DNA of 64,000 nucleotides, taken from the NCBI RefSeq assembly GCF_043099315.1, contig NZ_CP170746.1. One strand, 5' to 3'. Below the pieces are notes generated by a model, which saw nothing but the letters and a program-made list of their open reading frames with translations, was not told the origin of the DNA and made no database searches. A program made the translations under genes and the position numbers. This stretch comes from Chlorogloeopsis fritschii (GTDB taxonomy: Bacteria > Cyanobacteriota > Cyanobacteriia > Cyanobacteriales > Nostocaceae). This document shows positions 43,591-52,180 of the stretch, in pieces. Within the stretch, counting starts at the first letter, position 1, and the number at the start of each line of letters is the position of its first letter.

Positions 43591-43800
43591 ATGACTTGCT
43601 GCCTCAATCCAGCTTGCCACAACCCGCCGAATCCTGATGGCACAATGTTTTGCTCTCACTGTGGTACAGGACTAGTAGTGCTAAGAAACCGCTATCGCCC
43701 GATTAAATCATTAGGTGGTGGGGGATTTGGTAAAACCTATTTGGCAGAAGATATAGACAAGCTAAATGAGCGTTGTGTCATTCGCACAAGTAACAAGTAA
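43591..43800 (+). pseudogene. Truncated Ser/Thr kinase, N-terminal remnant
   Basis: Only 69 codons remain: a zinc ribbon (CCLNPACHN then MFCSHCG) followed by the kinase glycine loop (SLGGGGFGKTYLAEDID) and the approach to the ATP-binding lysine (ERCVIRTSNK). The frame stops where the intact paralogue at 36905 reads CVIKQF. The catalytic loop and everything downstream are missing, so it cannot be an active kinase. Confidence 0.8.
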
Positions 43801-43823
43801 AATTGACCAACAATACAGAACTA

Positions 43824-44018
43824 TTAATCTTGATTATTCTTCTGTTGTTGAACTCTTTTAGCGATCGCTTCCTCAATTATCCGAATATTCTCTTTTATAG
43901 GTTGACCATCTTCAGTAAACATCGACGGATATATAATTGCTTGGGAGTCGGAAGTACGCTGACTAAATAGGATTTCCAACGCTTCTATATCTTCCCGATG
44001 AGCAAGCATATATTGAGC
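43824..44018 (-). pseudogene. 3' remnant of an unknown gene cut by a palindromic element
   Basis: The frame reads ELEPLAQYMLAHREDIEALE and continues for about 50 residues (EDGQPIKENIRIIEEAIAKR). It could start at the internal ATG 44009. Upstream the frame is open only to a TAA inside the double-hairpin element at 44033-44081, and the reading before the ATG looks like coding sequence. I infer a longer gene lost its 5' part when that element arrived. The family is unknown to me. Confidence 0.45.
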
Positions 44019-44032
44019 CAGAGGCTCTAGTT

Positions 44033-44081
44033 CTCGTTACCAGGTTGAACCTGGTAACGAGGGTTTGGAGGTTCTACCTCC
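44033..44081. repeat. Double-hairpin element, copy B
   Basis: CTCGTTACCAGGTT pairs perfectly with AACCTGGTAACGAG, and GGAGGT/ACCTCC forms a second hairpin. It lies at the broken 5' end of the remnant gene on its left. Confidence 0.8.
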
Positions 44082-44212
44082 AGAATATTTAAGAGATTTT
44101 GAGAAAAATCACAAATTAAAGTTTAAAAAGTACGCTTCCAGGGAACACTGAAATTAACCTGACGCCCGTTGAGGCAAAGGTCATAAAAACTGTCTTTAGA
44201 GGAAATTTGCCT

Positions 44213-45340
44213 GTGAAAGTGTTTTGCAAACGTACTAATTTATTAATCAGTTTTACCTTGTTGAGCTTGGTAACTTGGCCGAGTTTAAGTAATGTAGCGC
44301 TAGGAATTCCAGCAAATCCGTCAAAAGTTGATAATAGTACTCCACCACCAAAAATTCCTAATGTTAGTCCGCCTAAAGTTACCCCCTCTTATCCAGCAAC
44401 TGCACCACCGCGACAAGTAGATCCTTTACCTGACGATCGCGATGTACAAGAACGCATACAAGAAACTGATTATCGCGTTAGCGTATTGCAGCCAGATTAT
44501 ACAGGCAATCTCTGGGTAGCTTCTTGGCGGGGATTGTCGCGGATTGAACCCAATACAGGCAAAATCTTAGCTCGTGTAAGTTTACCGAATCAGGCTATTG
44601 GTGCTTTAGCCCAAGACAAAGTCGGGCGCTTGTGGGTAGGAACTTATGAAGGATTAAAACGAGTAGATCTTCAGACGAGCGAAATTACAGCACAAAACTT
44701 ATTTTTGCCTTCTAAGAGAGTATTGTCTCTACTGGTTGACAAGCGAGGTTATTTATGGACGGGAACAGATAACGGTTTAGCCTTAATTAGCCCCGATCAA
44801 GGTTTGATTATGACTACAGTCAAAAATCTTCCTGGTGTTAGTGCAAATGCTTTGACTTTAGACGCACAAGGACAACTTTGGGTAGGAACGCTTGATGGTG
44901 TAGTGCGAGTAAATACGGCTAATGCCTATATTATGAAGCGGATTGACCAGTTACCAGGAACAACCGTGCAAGCTCTGGCTATTAGTCCGGAGGGTTTGAT
45001 TTGGGCGGGAATGCCAAATAGTCTTTTGGTAATTAACCCAAAAACTGGTATTGTGTTGCGATCTGTAACTCCTCTGAGGGGACGCGATGTAAAGGCAATA
45101 CGTTTTGCTAAAGATGGTAGTGTTTGGGTTGGTACTAGTAACGGTTTGCTACGATTAAATCCGCATACTGGAGCTGTACTAGACCAACAAGTCCCTGGAC
45201 TTCCTTCTAGTCGTGTGCTTACTCTTGCCCCTGATGTTGGTAATAAATTGTGGATTGGCACCACAGAAGGTTTAGCTTGGCTAATGCCGAAAACAATCGG
45301 CGCAAAACCCCATTTAGCTTTTACTCGCGCAGTTAAGTAG
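44213..45340 (+). CDS. Exported seven-bladed beta-propeller protein (two-component-regulator-propeller repeats)
   Basis: A 375-residue protein. GTG 44213 is preferred over TTG 44207 because AGAGGA lies about 10 bp upstream. A signal peptide is visible (LLISFTLLSLVTWPSLSNVA). A proline-rich linker follows, then seven repeats each containing a strand like GNLWVASWRGLSRIEPNTG: GRLWVGTYEG, GYLWTGTDNG, GQLWVGTLDG, GLIWAGMPNS, GSVWVGTSNG and NKLWIGTTEG. Seven such units match a closed propeller of the kind found in sensor domains of hybrid two-component systems. No kinase or membrane domain follows, so it is a free periplasmic or extracellular propeller. Confidence 0.85.
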   Translation: MKVFCKRTNLLISFTLLSLVTWPSLSNVALGIPANPSKVDNSTPPPKIPNVSPPKVTPSYPATAPPRQVDPLPDDRDVQERIQETDYRVSVLQPDYTGNLWVASWRGLSRIEPNTGKILARVSLPNQAIGALAQDKVGRLWVGTYEGLKRVDLQTSEITAQNLFLPSKRVLSLLVDKRGYLWTGTDNGLALISPDQGLIMTTVKNLPGVSANALTLDAQGQLWVGTLDGVVRVNTANAYIMKRIDQLPGTTVQALAISPEGLIWAGMPNSLLVINPKTGIVLRSVTPLRGRDVKAIRFAKDGSVWVGTSNGLLRLNPHTGAVLDQQVPGLPSSRVLTLAPDVGNKLWIGTTEGLAWLMPKTIGAKPHLAFTRAVK

Positions 45341-45429
45341 GGAATAAAAGGGAACGGGGGAATAGAGGACAGGGAACAGGGTTTCAGATGGTAACAGATA
45401 AATTCAAGAATTGACGTTGTATGAAACGA

Positions 45430-45480
45430 AGAATACAGAATACAGAATCTAGAATAGTTCTGTACTCTGTATTCTTTTTT
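45430..45480 (+). terminator. Hairpin with T-run after the propeller gene
   Basis: A 19-nt arm starting AGAATACAGAATACAG pairs with GTTCTGTACTCTGTATTCT at 17 of 19 positions across an 8-nt loop and is followed by at least six T. It lies 90 bp past the propeller stop codon and before panB. Confidence 0.7.
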
Positions 45481-45535
45481 GTTAAAGAGTCTTAATACTA
45501 ACCCCTAGACTCTAACCTCTAGCCCCTAATTGAAA

Positions 45536-46309
45536 ATGGCACTCACCACGCAGCAACTAATTCAATGGAAACAACAGGGACGCCAAATTGTGGCGTTAAC
45601 CGCTTGGGATTATGCGATCGCCCAACTACTTGATCTTGCTGGTGTGGATTTAATCTTAGTAGGTGATTCAATGGCCGTAGTGTTGGGGTATGAAACAACA
45701 CTACCAATAACCCTAGAAGAGATGCTTTACCATGCCAAAGCAGTCCGTCGTGGCGTGAAACGCGCCTTGATTGTCGTAGATTTACCATTTTTAACGTATC
45801 AAGAAAGCATCCAACAAGCTATAAACTCTGCCGGACGTGCTCTTAAAGAAGCTGGAGCGCAAGCAGTAAAATTAGAGGGTGGATACCCGGCGATGATAGA
45901 AACCATTACTCGTTTAGTGCAAGCGGGAATTCCGGTGATGGGTCATGTCGGTTTAACACCACAATCAGTCCATCAAATCGGCTTGCGGCAACAAGGCAAA
46001 ACAGAAACAACACGGGAGCGAATTTTACAAGAAGCGATCGCTCTCGAACAAGCGGGTGTGTTTTCCATAGTGTTAGAGCATATTCCCGCTGATTTAGCAC
46101 TGCAAATTACACAAAAACTCAGTATTCCCACGATTGGAATTGGTGCCGGGCCGCATTGCGATGGTCAAGTTTTAGTTACTTCTGATGTTATCGGTCTTTC
46201 GGAAAAACATCCACCATTTGCCAAAGTTTATACCAATTTGCGCGACACGATTACCAAAGCAGTGCAGGATTATAGTGTTGAAGTCAGAGAGCGAAAATTT
46301 CCAGAATAG
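45536..46309 (+). CDS. panB: 3-methyl-2-oxobutanoate hydroxymethyltransferase
   Basis: A 257-residue ketopantoate hydroxymethyltransferase, the first committed enzyme of pantothenate and CoA synthesis; it transfers a hydroxymethyl group from 5,10-methylene-THF to alpha-ketoisovalerate. Family motifs are intact: TAWDYAIAQLLDLAGVDLIL, the Mg-binding VGDSMA, VKLEGG, and GHVGLTPQSVHQIG. ATG 45536 is chosen; TTG 45530 would add two residues. A TnpB element starts 42 bp after its stop codon. Confidence 0.95.
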   Translation: MALTTQQLIQWKQQGRQIVALTAWDYAIAQLLDLAGVDLILVGDSMAVVLGYETTLPITLEEMLYHAKAVRRGVKRALIVVDLPFLTYQESIQQAINSAGRALKEAGAQAVKLEGGYPAMIETITRLVQAGIPVMGHVGLTPQSVHQIGLRQQGKTETTRERILQEAIALEQAGVFSIVLEHIPADLALQITQKLSIPTIGIGAGPHCDGQVLVTSDVIGLSEKHPPFAKVYTNLRDTITKAVQDYSVEVRERKFPE

Positions 46310-47720
46310 GGTATTAATCCAGACGAGTAAGCTTTAATACTGATTGGTCAATTACCCGCCACTGATTTGCTCGCCTGACGGCTCACAAATACAGTGGGGG
46401 CTTGTATCTAGGCTCCACCGCAATTCTGAGAACCTCGAAAGAATCTCAGCTTTGGCTTCATTACCTGACACATTAGGGGATAATGACAAGATCCCCGTAC
46501 TCATCCAATCTTGTCGGACGAGCAGCGTTCTTAATGCAATATTTCTACTTCCCAACAAATCTGCGTGCAACTCGAAACCGCAACATTCACAACGAAACAA
46601 TAAACCTTTGTTGGGTCGATTAGCTTTACTTGTATGCCCACATCTCACACAACTTTGCGAAGTATAGTGGGCGCGTACTTTAGTTGCTAACGAACCAACT
46701 AAATTAGCCTTGTAGTCGATATAGCCATGCAATTCGGCAAACGACCATTTAGCTTTATTTTGATTGGCTTTTCGTTGTTTCTTACTTGCCCTCTTGCCCG
46801 ATTTAGATTTAGTTCTATCCCGTATTCCGGTTAGATCTTCCAATCCAATCAAGCTATTAGGTTTAGCGATTTGTTTAGCGATTTGATGGTTGGTATCAGC
46901 GATAAACCGTCTCTCTCTACCTGATAAAGCGATTAATCTACGCTTTGCCGATCGAGTGCCTTTACGCTGTAAGGTTTTACGTGCTTTATGATAGCGGTCA
47001 GCTTTATGTCTAGCAGCCTTGCCAGAGTAGAATTTAGCCTTGTTTTGCAAGTCTACTTCTACTGCCAAATATCGTTGCCCTACATCTACACCAGAAATTC
47101 TAGTGATGGTAGTTGGCTCGATAGTTGGGGCTTCTATCTCTAAACTCACCATCAGATAGTAAGTTTTGGAGGAACGCTGATAGACAATTTTAGCCGCGCC
47201 AATCTTCGCACAATTAGCTATTAGCTGGAGATGCTTGTTATATCCTTCGTAGGGTACGACTACTCGACCGTTTAACGTGTTAATACTAACTCGTTGCTCG
47301 GTTTTAAATGAGTAGTCCCGCTGGTAGTTTAAGGTAACAGTGCGGGAAACGTATTTAGGAGCTTTATCTAGTCCCTTGTAAAGCTTCTTGGTGTGTCCAG
47401 CTTTAATTGCTGTGACATTCTGTTTGACCTTAGTCCAGAGGGATTTATAGGTTGCAGATACTTGTCTGGGGACGTTGCAAGCCATTTGCGCTCCAAGTCC
47501 AAACCGAGCGCGTAGCTCGTTATAGACAGCCTTCTGTAACTTATTACCACTACTAGTTTTATTCAGATCGAATGCAACCTGCGAAGCATAATTCAAGGCA
47601 TCTCTATAAGCCAAAGAAACCTCACGCAGGGCTTCTTTTTGCTCTGCTGTGGGGTTTAATTTTAGCTTGGCGGTGATGACTTGCATATTCTTCACGAGGT
47701 GCTGATATTTATTGTATCGC
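46310..47720 (-). mobile_element. Stand-alone IS605-family element (tnpB only)
   Basis: The element consists of one tnpB gene without tnpA, so it cannot move alone by the Y1 transposase route. The right end should lie just past the tnpB stop (46310-46351), where the omegaRNA scaffold and guide are expected. The left end is near 47690-47720. I cannot fix the exact ends because these elements lack inverted repeats. Confidence 0.6.
46352..47686 (-). CDS. tnpB: TnpB, IS605-family RNA-guided endonuclease
   Basis: A 444-residue TnpB/OrfB. ATG 47686 begins MQVITAKLKLNPTAEQKEAL, the family start; the open frame upstream is not family-like. RuvC motifs are complete: Asp in ISGVDVGQRYLAVEV, Glu in LIGLEDLTGIRDR, and Asp in ELHADLLGSRNIA. 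The zinc ribbon CVRCGH plus CECCG is intact. TnpB proteins of IS200/IS605 are RNA-guided DNA nucleases that use an omegaRNA derived from the 3' end of their own gene. With all three acidic residues and four cysteines kept, this one is probably active. The gene lies tail to tail with panB. Confidence 0.9.
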   Translation of the reverse strand: MQVITAKLKLNPTAEQKEALREVSLAYRDALNYASQVAFDLNKTSSGNKLQKAVYNELRARFGLGAQMACNVPRQVSATYKSLWTKVKQNVTAIKAGHTKKLYKGLDKAPKYVSRTVTLNYQRDYSFKTEQRVSINTLNGRVVVPYEGYNKHLQLIANCAKIGAAKIVYQRSSKTYYLMVSLEIEAPTIEPTTITRISGVDVGQRYLAVEVDLQNKAKFYSGKAARHKADRYHKARKTLQRKGTRSAKRRLIALSGRERRFIADTNHQIAKQIAKPNSLIGLEDLTGIRDRTKSKSGKRASKKQRKANQNKAKWSFAELHGYIDYKANLVGSLATKVRAHYTSQSCVRCGHTSKANRPNKGLLFRCECCGFELHADLLGSRNIALRTLLVRQDWMSTGILSLSPNVSGNEAKAEILSRFSELRWSLDTSPHCICEPSGEQISGG

Positions 47721-47913
47721 GTGAAAACAAAGATAGCAAGGTGCAAGCATGGTATTTGTTCGCTTGTCGCATACCCTTCGCCTATCCTCCCTGCGGTCGG
47801 AATCGGCTCATGGGTATAGCTCCGCACTCACCCGCATTCCTCCCGCCGCTGACAAACATTGCGAGTACGCTCGTTGTACAGCGGGGGACTCCTGCGGTTC
47901 TAGTTGAAATTCC

Positions 47914-48142
47914 AAGACTCGTTAATGAGTATCTCAGACTAATAAATTACGTTCCAAGACTCGTTGATGAGTATTTGAAACTGATTAATGAGGTTTTAAG
48001 GCTCACCGACGAGTATCCCAGAGCGATCAATGAGGTTGTAAGACTCACCAACGAGTATCTGAAACTGACGAATGAGCTTTCAAGATTCATTAATGAGTAT
48101 TTGAAACTGATGGATGAGGTTATAAGGCTCGCCGACGAGTAT
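47914..48142. repeat. 42-nt minisatellite, locus B
   Basis: Five full units and a partial one start at 47914, 47956, 47998, 48040, 48082 and 48124. They have the same length and consensus as locus A, on the same strand. Here the plus-strand frame is open and reads a 14-residue repeat (PRLVDEYLKLINEV type) from at least 47810 (ATG) to the TAA at 48143-48145. The right flank, TATCAAGAAC, is the same as at locus A. The tnpB element lies immediately to the left. Confidence 0.9.
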
Positions 48143-48181
48143 TAATTTATCAAGAACCATAATCGAATCTAAATTAATAGC

Positions 48182-48922
48182 TTAATCCAGGTTCTCTGGA
48201 TCTATTCCTAGCTCACGCAATTTTTCCGCTAGCCGTTGAGCACGTTGTTCTGCTTGTTGAGCGCGTTGTGCTTCTTGTTGAGCACGTTGTGCTTCTTGTT
48301 GAGCACGTTGTGCTTCTTGTTGAATTTGTTCTTGTGGCGTAGGATAACGCTTACCTTCTTCGTCATACCAATAGAGCCATTCCCTTGTCACACCACAATA
48401 ATTTCCCCTTTCGCAACCAATTCCTAAGCCTATTTCAGGTAGCCAAACAGGATTTCCCTCTAGCAATTTGTACTGACCATTAACTAATTTATGTACTTCT
48501 AAACGCGGTTTGCGGCGACGGCGAGAAGAATATATCACGTAATAAAGTACACCTAAATTTGCATAGTCATTAAATTTATCGGTATATTCTTTACGATAGT
48601 TTCGGGAAACTACTTCTAGCACCAAAATTGGCACAACTTTTTCATCCCACAACACATAACTGGGACGCAACTCTTCATCATAAAACCGTTCTACCCCCAG
48701 ACTCAAAAATCCATCTGGTACTATGGGCGGTTGATCGGGATGATAATAAATCCCCATATCTATCCCAAAAAACCAGTCCATACGTTCTGCCCAAAGTATC
48801 AGCAGTATTGCCTTCAGCAAGCTTGGTATTAATTCTTGCAGTTCATTATCCACAGGAGTTTCGTCAGAGTCGGGTAGTTCTTCGGCTGAGGGCAAGTACC
48901 TCGGCAAGTTGTACTCTAACAT
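48182..48922 (-). CDS. Uma2-family (DUF820) putative endonuclease with coiled-coil tail
   Basis: A 246-residue protein of the Uma2 group of the PD-(D/E)XK nuclease superfamily. The core signature is VPILVLEVVSRNYRKEYTDK followed by FNDYANLGVLYYVIYS, with the acidic residue and lysine pattern of the fold. The C-terminus carries tandem QQEAQRA heptads (about 200-235), encoded by near-identical DNA repeats, forming a predicted coiled coil. Uma2 proteins are highly multiplied in cyanobacteria; their biological role is unresolved. It begins about 110 bp from an Rpn-type gene, transcribed divergently. Confidence 0.85.
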   Translation of the reverse strand: MLEYNLPRYLPSAEELPDSDETPVDNELQELIPSLLKAILLILWAERMDWFFGIDMGIYYHPDQPPIVPDGFLSLGVERFYDEELRPSYVLWDEKVVPILVLEVVSRNYRKEYTDKFNDYANLGVLYYVIYSSRRRRKPRLEVHKLVNGQYKLLEGNPVWLPEIGLGIGCERGNYCGVTREWLYWYDEEGKRYPTPQEQIQQEAQRAQQEAQRAQQEAQRAQQAEQRAQRLAEKLRELGIDPENLD

Positions 48923-49034
48923 GGCTGGTTTTCCTAAAATTCATCAAAATTATAGCGATTTATAGACAGCGATTGATGGACAATAAGACTATTAGATAAA
49001 ATCCCATAAGCCTTAAATTACGTCAAAAAGCAGC

Positions 49035-49868
49035 TTGAAAACCGACAGCATTTTCTATCGCTTATTTCAGGAATTTCCCAGCATCTTCTTTGAACTGATT
49101 GGCAATCCTCCCGAAACCGCAAATTTATATCAATTTTCTTCAGTTGAAATCAAGCAAACAGCTTTCAGAATTGATGGTGTCTTTCTTCCCACTCAAGATG
49201 AAGAAAGACCGATTTATTTCGTCGAAGTTCAATTCCAACCTGACTCAGATATTTACTTGCGTCTTGTATCAGAATTATTTTTATACTTACGGCAAAATAA
49301 ATCTAAAAATTCTTGGCAAGGAGTGGTTATTTATCCCAGTAGAAGTATAGATATTGGTGATAAGGAACATTTCATTGAATTCTTTCTCAGCCAGCGCATT
49401 AGTAGAATTTATTTAGATGAATTAGGTGAAGCTGCATCACTACCGATAGGTATTGCTACCATCAAATTAGTCATTGAAAATGAAAATACAGCAATTACTA
49501 CTGCTAGAGAATTAATCAATCGCGCCAAGCAAGCGGTTAATATCCAACAGCAGCAATTACTAGAATTAATAGAGACAATCTTGGTTTATAAGTTTCCTGC
49601 GATGAGTCGAGAGGAGATAGAGGCAATGTTTGGGTTAACTGAGTTGAAGCAAACGCGAGTTTATCAAGAAGCTAGACAAGAAGGCAGACAAGAAGGCAAA
49701 CAAGAAGGCAAACAAGAAGGCAAACAAGAAGGCCGTTTAGAGGCAAAATTAGAAGCTGTACCTAAATTGTTAGCATTGGGCTTGAGTGTAGAACAAATCG
49801 CACAAGCTTTAGATTTGAGTGTGACACAAGTTCAACAAGCAGCCCAGCAAATACCTCCGAATCAATAA
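49035..49868 (+). CDS. Rpn/DUF2887-type nuclease-fold protein
   Basis: A 277-residue protein beginning MKTDSIFYRLFQEFPSIFFE, the usual start of cyanobacterial Rpn/DUF2887 proteins; the start codon is TTG at 49035. The PD-(D/E)XK-like core is RIDGVFLP followed by IYFVEVQFQPDSDIYLRLVS, with catalytic-type Asp and Glu-x-Gln. The tail has five tandem Q-E-G-(R/K) units (about 222-245) from near-identical 12-bp DNA repeats, then a helix-turn-helix-like end (LSVEQIAQALDLSVTQVQQA). Rpn proteins are linked to DNA recombination and, in E. coli, to toxin-antitoxin behaviour. Confidence 0.85.
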   Translation: MKTDSIFYRLFQEFPSIFFELIGNPPETANLYQFSSVEIKQTAFRIDGVFLPTQDEERPIYFVEVQFQPDSDIYLRLVSELFLYLRQNKSKNSWQGVVIYPSRSIDIGDKEHFIEFFLSQRISRIYLDELGEAASLPIGIATIKLVIENENTAITTARELINRAKQAVNIQQQQLLELIETILVYKFPAMSREEIEAMFGLTELKQTRVYQEARQEGRQEGKQEGKQEGKQEGRLEAKLEAVPKLLALGLSVEQIAQALDLSVTQVQQAAQQIPPNQ

Positions 49869-49983
49869 GTTTTAAAAAGCGATCGCTACTTTTAAGGATT
49901 AGTAGACGTAGAAAAAGATAGTAAATTTGAGATTTTGAACCCACAACCACTAATGACAGAAAAAGTGGTGTGGGATGTACATT

Positions 49984-50781
49984 CTACTGCCCAACAGTAG
50001 CTGCTGAGTTAGAAGCAAATTTAATTCTGGGATCGGGCATGAACCTGTATCGCAGGTAAAAACCTGCCGTGACAAACACAACAATTAACAATGTACCAAT
50101 TCCCATGGGGCTAGGAAGCCAGTAAACCGCTTCTATATGGTTAAGTTCACCGGGGTTTAGTTTCCACACTAGCTGATTTTTATTTCTTTGCACTTGAGGA
50201 GCATTTTCAGTTTTTTGAATGTTTCTTGCTCCCCAAGGAGTCTTCAAGCTAAATTCTAAATCCAGAATCGAACCGGCATTAGCTAAAACATTACCTTGAC
50301 TAGAAATCAAACCAAGCGATCGCAAATCTAAATCATAAATTAAGCGATTGCGTACTAACAGTAAAAAATTATTTTGATACAAAAGCATATTGGATTCTAT
50401 CTTTGGCAGTTCCGAGACAGATTCTGCTTTTGGATTAGTATTGGGGTGGAAAAATGTATTGAACTTCTTTTGTAATACCTGACTATTGTTGAAAGGAATT
50501 GTCACAATAATTTCGTCTTTAGAAAGCCGTCGGACTTTGCCTCCTTCTTGACGCGCTCGCTGCTCAATGCTGTTTAACCATTCGTATATCGGATCGCCAC
50601 CGAAACTGCTAAACCGTTCTCCTAGCTTAATATGCTGCACCAGTTCACCGCTATTGGCATGATTGAAATTTACCCCCACTTGGTAATCTACACAACCTGA
50701 CAATAGCAGAGATGCTACCAGCACAAGGCAAAGATGCTTTAACCCCAAGAAACTTCTTCTAAAAGTAGATAAATTCATCAA
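49984..50781 (-). CDS. DUF3153 lipoprotein with C-terminal membrane anchor
   Basis: A 265-residue envelope protein. The lipobox LLLSGC ends the signal peptide at about residue 30, predicting a lipidated cysteine. A beta-rich domain of the cyanobacterial DUF3153 type follows (GVNFNHANSGELVQHIKLGE; KDEIIVTIPFNN). A second hydrophobic segment lies near the C-terminus (GIGTLLIVVFVTAGFYLRYR) before a basic tail. The function is unknown; similar proteins occur in chloroplasts and cyanobacteria. Confidence 0.75.
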   Translation of the reverse strand: MMNLSTFRRSFLGLKHLCLVLVASLLLSGCVDYQVGVNFNHANSGELVQHIKLGERFSSFGGDPIYEWLNSIEQRARQEGGKVRRLSKDEIIVTIPFNNSQVLQKKFNTFFHPNTNPKAESVSELPKIESNMLLYQNNFLLLVRNRLIYDLDLRSLGLISSQGNVLANAGSILDLEFSLKTPWGARNIQKTENAPQVQRNKNQLVWKLNPGELNHIEAVYWLPSPMGIGTLLIVVFVTAGFYLRYRFMPDPRIKFASNSAATVGQ

Positions 50782-50827
50782 TTTAAATCTCCTAAATAGT
50801 TATTAGTCATTAGTCATTTGTTAGTAG

Positions 50828-50888
50828 GTGCAGGTTTTATTGATGATTTTTCGGTTGAAACAGACAATTTATCTTCTAAACCCGCCCA
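50828..50888. repeat. 60-bp hairpin element, copy 3
   Basis: The ends GTGCAGGTTTTA and TCTAAACCCGCCCAT are imperfect inverted repeats around an AT-rich centre. It is a diverged member of the GGGCGGGTTT family. Confidence 0.6.
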
Positions 50889-50966
50889 TACAATGGTTGG
50901 TTGTTTATTACTCCCCCTGTCTCCTTGTCTCCTTTTCCCCTTGTCTGCCCTGCTCTGCCTCCTAGC

Positions 50967-51518
50967 TTATAAACTGAACCAAATTAAACTACCCAACGTC
51001 AAAGCAATAACAATTAAAGCCACCCAGATAAAGCGATTATCCTTGGTATTCACTTGGCTAAGGTCAACAAATTCTACCTCCGGAGGCTTCCGAGGCTGAG
51101 AGGATTTGGTAGTATTAGCAGTAAAACGAATTTTGGCTTCGTTATCAGGTAGTGCACTAAAATCGGGAATTTCCGTCATCCATTCTTTAGGACGTTGTAA
51201 TCGGGGTGCTCTGAGAATGTAATGCAACCGCCGTGCTTCCTTACTGGTTTCTGAGTGGGGATGGCGTTTGAGCTGTTCGCAAAGAGCGATCGCATCTTGT
51301 GTGCGTCCAGCTGCTTCATAAGCTGTCGCCAACCAAATTTGTACTTCACCTCCAAGGCGAGTATTACGAACCAAGAGGGCACTGGCTTTTTCTAGCTGTT
51401 CAACAGCTTCTCGGTATTGCCCGCTTTCAAGGGCGACTCTCCCTTTCTGGTAGCGAGTTTTAGCTATCTCTAAACTCTCTGAACTCACGTTTTGCTCACA
51501 AATCAGCACTGCCTTCAT
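50967..51518 (-). CDS. TPR-containing protein with C-terminal membrane anchor
   Basis: A 183-residue protein. About 2-3 tetratricopeptide repeats lie at 18-95 (ARTRYQKGRVALESGQYREA-like KTRYQKGRVALESGQYREAV; IWLATAYEAAGRTQDAIALC). A linker of about 50 polar residues follows, then a single C-terminal transmembrane helix (FIWVALIVIALTLGSLIWFS). It is therefore tail-anchored with the TPRs in the cytoplasm. Its partner is unknown. An ArsA/Get3-type ATPase elsewhere in the window could in principle handle such tail-anchored proteins. Confidence 0.75.
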   Translation of the reverse strand: MKAVLICEQNVSSESLEIAKTRYQKGRVALESGQYREAVEQLEKASALLVRNTRLGGEVQIWLATAYEAAGRTQDAIALCEQLKRHPHSETSKEARRLHYILRAPRLQRPKEWMTEIPDFSALPDNEAKIRFTANTTKSSQPRKPPEVEFVDLSQVNTKDNRFIWVALIVIALTLGSLIWFSL

Positions 51519-51600
51519 TGTGCCAATGGCAGCAACATTTTTGAAATCCTTTTGGTTAACAACTATGTCAAAAAACTTATCAAAGCAAGGTGATAAAAAT

Positions 51601-52089
51601 ATGTTTCAAATCAAGCTTCCCCAAGCACATTTACTGGGATTGGGTTTAACAGTAGCCCTGGTGAGTGCAACCGCCGCTCCTGCTTCCGCGGAAATAAAAA
51701 TAATTGGTGGTGCAGATTTTTATAAAGGTAGCCAACCATCTAATGTTGGTAACATTATTTACGGAAGCCCCATCTCTGCTCCCATACCTGTAAATCCGGT
51801 AACAGGACTGACACCGGATCGCACCCATCATTCATCCCCAACTCACATCTATTACTCATCTCCAGGTCATAGTTATTATCCGTACCCAGATTACGACTAT
51901 TACTTATACCCCACTCACACCTATCATCCATACCGACACGGGCGTTACAAAGACCGAGATACTATCTTAGTCAATCCTGTTTTGGTGAATCCTAGTGTTA
52001 GAAACTCAACACTAATTAATCCAACAATAGTTGATTCTTCTGCTCGTAAGCCAGGAAGACAACACATTATCATAAAATCTCCCTGGTAG
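51601..52089 (+). CDS. Secreted His/Tyr-rich hypothetical protein
   Basis: A 162-residue exported protein. ATG 51601 is chosen because an AAGGTG ribosome site lies about 9 bp upstream and a clean signal peptide follows (LLGLGLTVALVSATAAPASA). In-frame ATG codons at 51565 and 51520 would bury that signal. The mature part has a histidine/tyrosine-rich repeat stretch (SSPTHIYYSSPGHSYYPYPD) and then short NP-containing repeats (ILVNPVLVNPSVRNSTLINP). No domain is recognised; metal or surface binding is a guess from composition. Confidence 0.6.
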   Translation: MFQIKLPQAHLLGLGLTVALVSATAAPASAEIKIIGGADFYKGSQPSNVGNIIYGSPISAPIPVNPVTGLTPDRTHHSSPTHIYYSSPGHSYYPYPDYDYYLYPTHTYHPYRHGRYKDRDTILVNPVLVNPSVRNSTLINPTIVDSSARKPGRQHIIIKSPW

Positions 52090-52180
52090 AGAGGGGATAG
52101 GTGACAGGGGACAGGGGACAAATCAATTAAAAATTAAAAAGTAAAAATTAAAACTTTTGCTCGGTTGCATTTTTAATTTT

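Noticed and set aside
46352..46667. Plus-strand frame within tnpB
   Set aside because: It is antisense to the zinc-ribbon end of tnpB and has no features of its own.
47681..47810. 5' extension of the locus B frame into the tnpB left end
   Set aside because: It starts with TTG inside the start region of tnpB on the other strand and has no coding features.
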